Of a DNA stretch of 7,968 bases, positions 6,986 to 7,968 are shown one piece after another. Source of the stretch: Verrucomicrobiales bacterium (lineage in GTDB: Bacteria > Verrucomicrobiota > Verrucomicrobiia > Verrucomicrobiales > DEV007); contig NZSO01000078.1 of the NCBI GenBank assembly GCA_002696885.1, forward strand, positions 3,726 to 11,693. The letters run 5' to 3'. Both the position numbers and the translations under genes were made by a program. The notes under the pieces were generated by a model. The model worked only from the letters and a program-made list of their open reading frames with translations, searched no databases and was not told the DNA's origin. How positions within the stretch are numbered: position 1 is the stretch's first letter; every line of letters begins with the position of its first letter.

Positions 6986-7968
6986 ATGAATAATTTCTAT
7001 ACGAAGGCACTGCTTTTAGCCGTTTGCATCATCTCCTTTTTGCAGACGACAAAAGAAAAAGCTCACTCTCATGGATTTTGCATAGTTGAAAAACCTCATT
7101 TCCATCCACCTAGGCCACCTCGTCCACCTTTTCCACCTTACCCAGTCCCTCCAAGGCCAATCCATAAATATCTGCCCTTAGAATTAAAGAAGGTTCAAGT
7201 TACCGCCAAAATTGCAGATCAAATTGCTCAAACCACTCTAGAGCAAACCTTTTATAATCCTTCAAATCAAAGAATTGAGGGTTCATATATATTTCCAATA
7301 CCAAAAAATGCAGAAATCGAATCTTTCCAAATGGAGATAAATGGGAAGATGACAAAAGGGGAAATACTTGATTCAAAAAAAGCAAAGAGCATTTATGAAA
7401 AGATAGTAAGGGAATCTAGAGATCCCGCGCTTTTAGAATATACAAATCAGGGAATTTTTAAAATTCGTGTATTCCCAATCGAACCAAAAAAAGATAAAAC
7501 GATAAAAATTAAATATAAGGAATTGCTAAGAACGGACAGCAGCATGACCTCATATAAATTTCCTCTTAGAGCCGAAAAATTTTTAACTAAACAAGTAGAT
7601 GAAATATCACTAAAGATCTCAATTGATTCAGAAAATGGAATTAATTCAATTTATTCACCTAGCCATAAAATTGATATCAATAGAGAAAACAAAAACAGTG
7701 CACTCCTAACATATGAAGAGAAGAAGGCAATACCTGAAACTAATTTAGAAATACTCTTCTCATTGAAACATGAAAAAGAATCATCAATCGGTTTTGATTT
7801 TATCACCCACAAAGAGAAAGGAGAAGAAAAAGGATATTTCGCCATGCTAATCACGCCAGGGAATTGGAAGTCAGACAAATTGGTACCAAAGGACGTAATA
7901 TTTGTAATCGATAGCTCTGGATCAATGAGAGTAAAAAAACTCGACCAGGCAAAATCAGCATTAAACTT
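6986..7968 (+). CDS. Exported VIT and von Willebrand A domain protein, 3' end missing
   Basis: This gene is open to the right edge of the window (about 327 codons visible). It starts at ATG 6986 or the adjacent in-frame ATG 6983; the choice changes one residue. A signal peptide covers about residues 1-24 (NNFYTKALLLAVCIISFLQ core). A His/Pro-rich linker follows (HFHPPRPPRPPFPPYPVPPRP region, about residues 39-59). The VIT domain occupies about residues 65-195, with TLEQTFYNP, GSYIFPIPKNAEIESF, AKSIYEKIVRESRDPALLEY and FKIRVFPIEP. After a strand-rich connector, the VWA domain begins near residue 305 with VIFVIDSSGSM; the DSSGS residues are the metal-ion-dependent adhesion (MIDAS) motif. Such proteins are common in Planctomycetota and Verrucomicrobiota; the ligand is unknown. 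The long inverted repeat just upstream suggests regulation. The remainder of the VWA domain and any C-terminal tail are outside the window. Confidence 0.92.
   Translation, partial: MNNFYTKALLLAVCIISFLQTTKEKAHSHGFCIVEKPHFHPPRPPRPPFPPYPVPPRPIHKYLPLELKKVQVTAKIADQIAQTTLEQTFYNPSNQRIEGSYIFPIPKNAEIESFQMEINGKMTKGEILDSKKAKSIYEKIVRESRDPALLEYTNQGIFKIRVFPIEPKKDKTIKIKYKELLRTDSSMTSYKFPLRAEKFLTKQVDEISLKISIDSENGINSIYSPSHKIDINRENKNSALLTYEEKKAIPETNLEILFSLKHEKESSIGFDFITHKEKGEEKGYFAMLITPGNWKSDKLVPKDVIFVIDSSGSMRVKKLDQAKSALN

Overview
The window is AT-rich bacterial DNA. It most likely comes from a member of the PVC group (Planctomycetota or Verrucomicrobiota), possibly a marine or other low-GC lineage. The taxonomic evidence is family content: a secreted DUF1549/DUF1553 ('planctomycete cytochrome C type') protein, an FG-GAP/ASPIC-UnbV lipoprotein, and a VIT plus von Willebrand A protein. 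All three are strongly expanded in that group. No rRNA or marker gene is present, so this placement is inference.

Layout. The left two thirds (1-5655) is on the minus strand and reads, in transcription order: a small two-helix DUF3592 membrane protein (5655-5143), a very long FG-GAP/ASPIC/thioredoxin/TPR lipoprotein (5087-1482), and a DUF1549/DUF1553 protein that runs off the left edge (1418-1). The gaps are 55 and 63 bases, so one transcript is possible. A 121-base AT-rich divergent region (5656-5776) separates this block from the plus-strand genes: yqeY (5777-6229), ispD (6230-6913, directly abutting yqeY) and a VIT/VWA protein cut by the right edge (6986-7968).

Main result. The long lipoprotein looks like two genes (3198-5087 and 1482-3176) to a standard gene caller, but both halves lie in one frame, separated by a single TGA at 3198-3200. 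The seven codons after that TGA read as natural family sequence. A hairpin begins just after the TGA: a 6-bp perfect apical stem, a GGUCG loop, then a bulged G and three more pairs. Its loop lies 18-22 nt after the UGA, the geometry and loop sequence of a bacterial SECIS element such as that of E. coli fdhF. I interpret 1482-5087 as one 1201-residue selenoprotein with selenocysteine at residue 630. TGA is used as an ordinary stop at the end of yqeY in the same window, which argues against a changed genetic code. If correct, this is a selenocysteine-containing secreted FG-GAP/ASPIC-thioredoxin-TPR lipoprotein, a type I do not know as a described selenoprotein.

How the genes fit together. The minus-strand block encodes envelope proteins: a membrane protein, a lipoprotein with metal-binding repeats and a redox-type domain, and an exported protein with a CxxCH motif. 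This suggests an exported, possibly redox-linked function, but no substrate can be read from the sequence. yqeY and ispD are housekeeping genes (tRNA-amidotransferase-like domain; isoprenoid precursor synthesis). No tRNA, rRNA, CRISPR array, insertion sequence or selenocysteine machinery gene was seen in the window.
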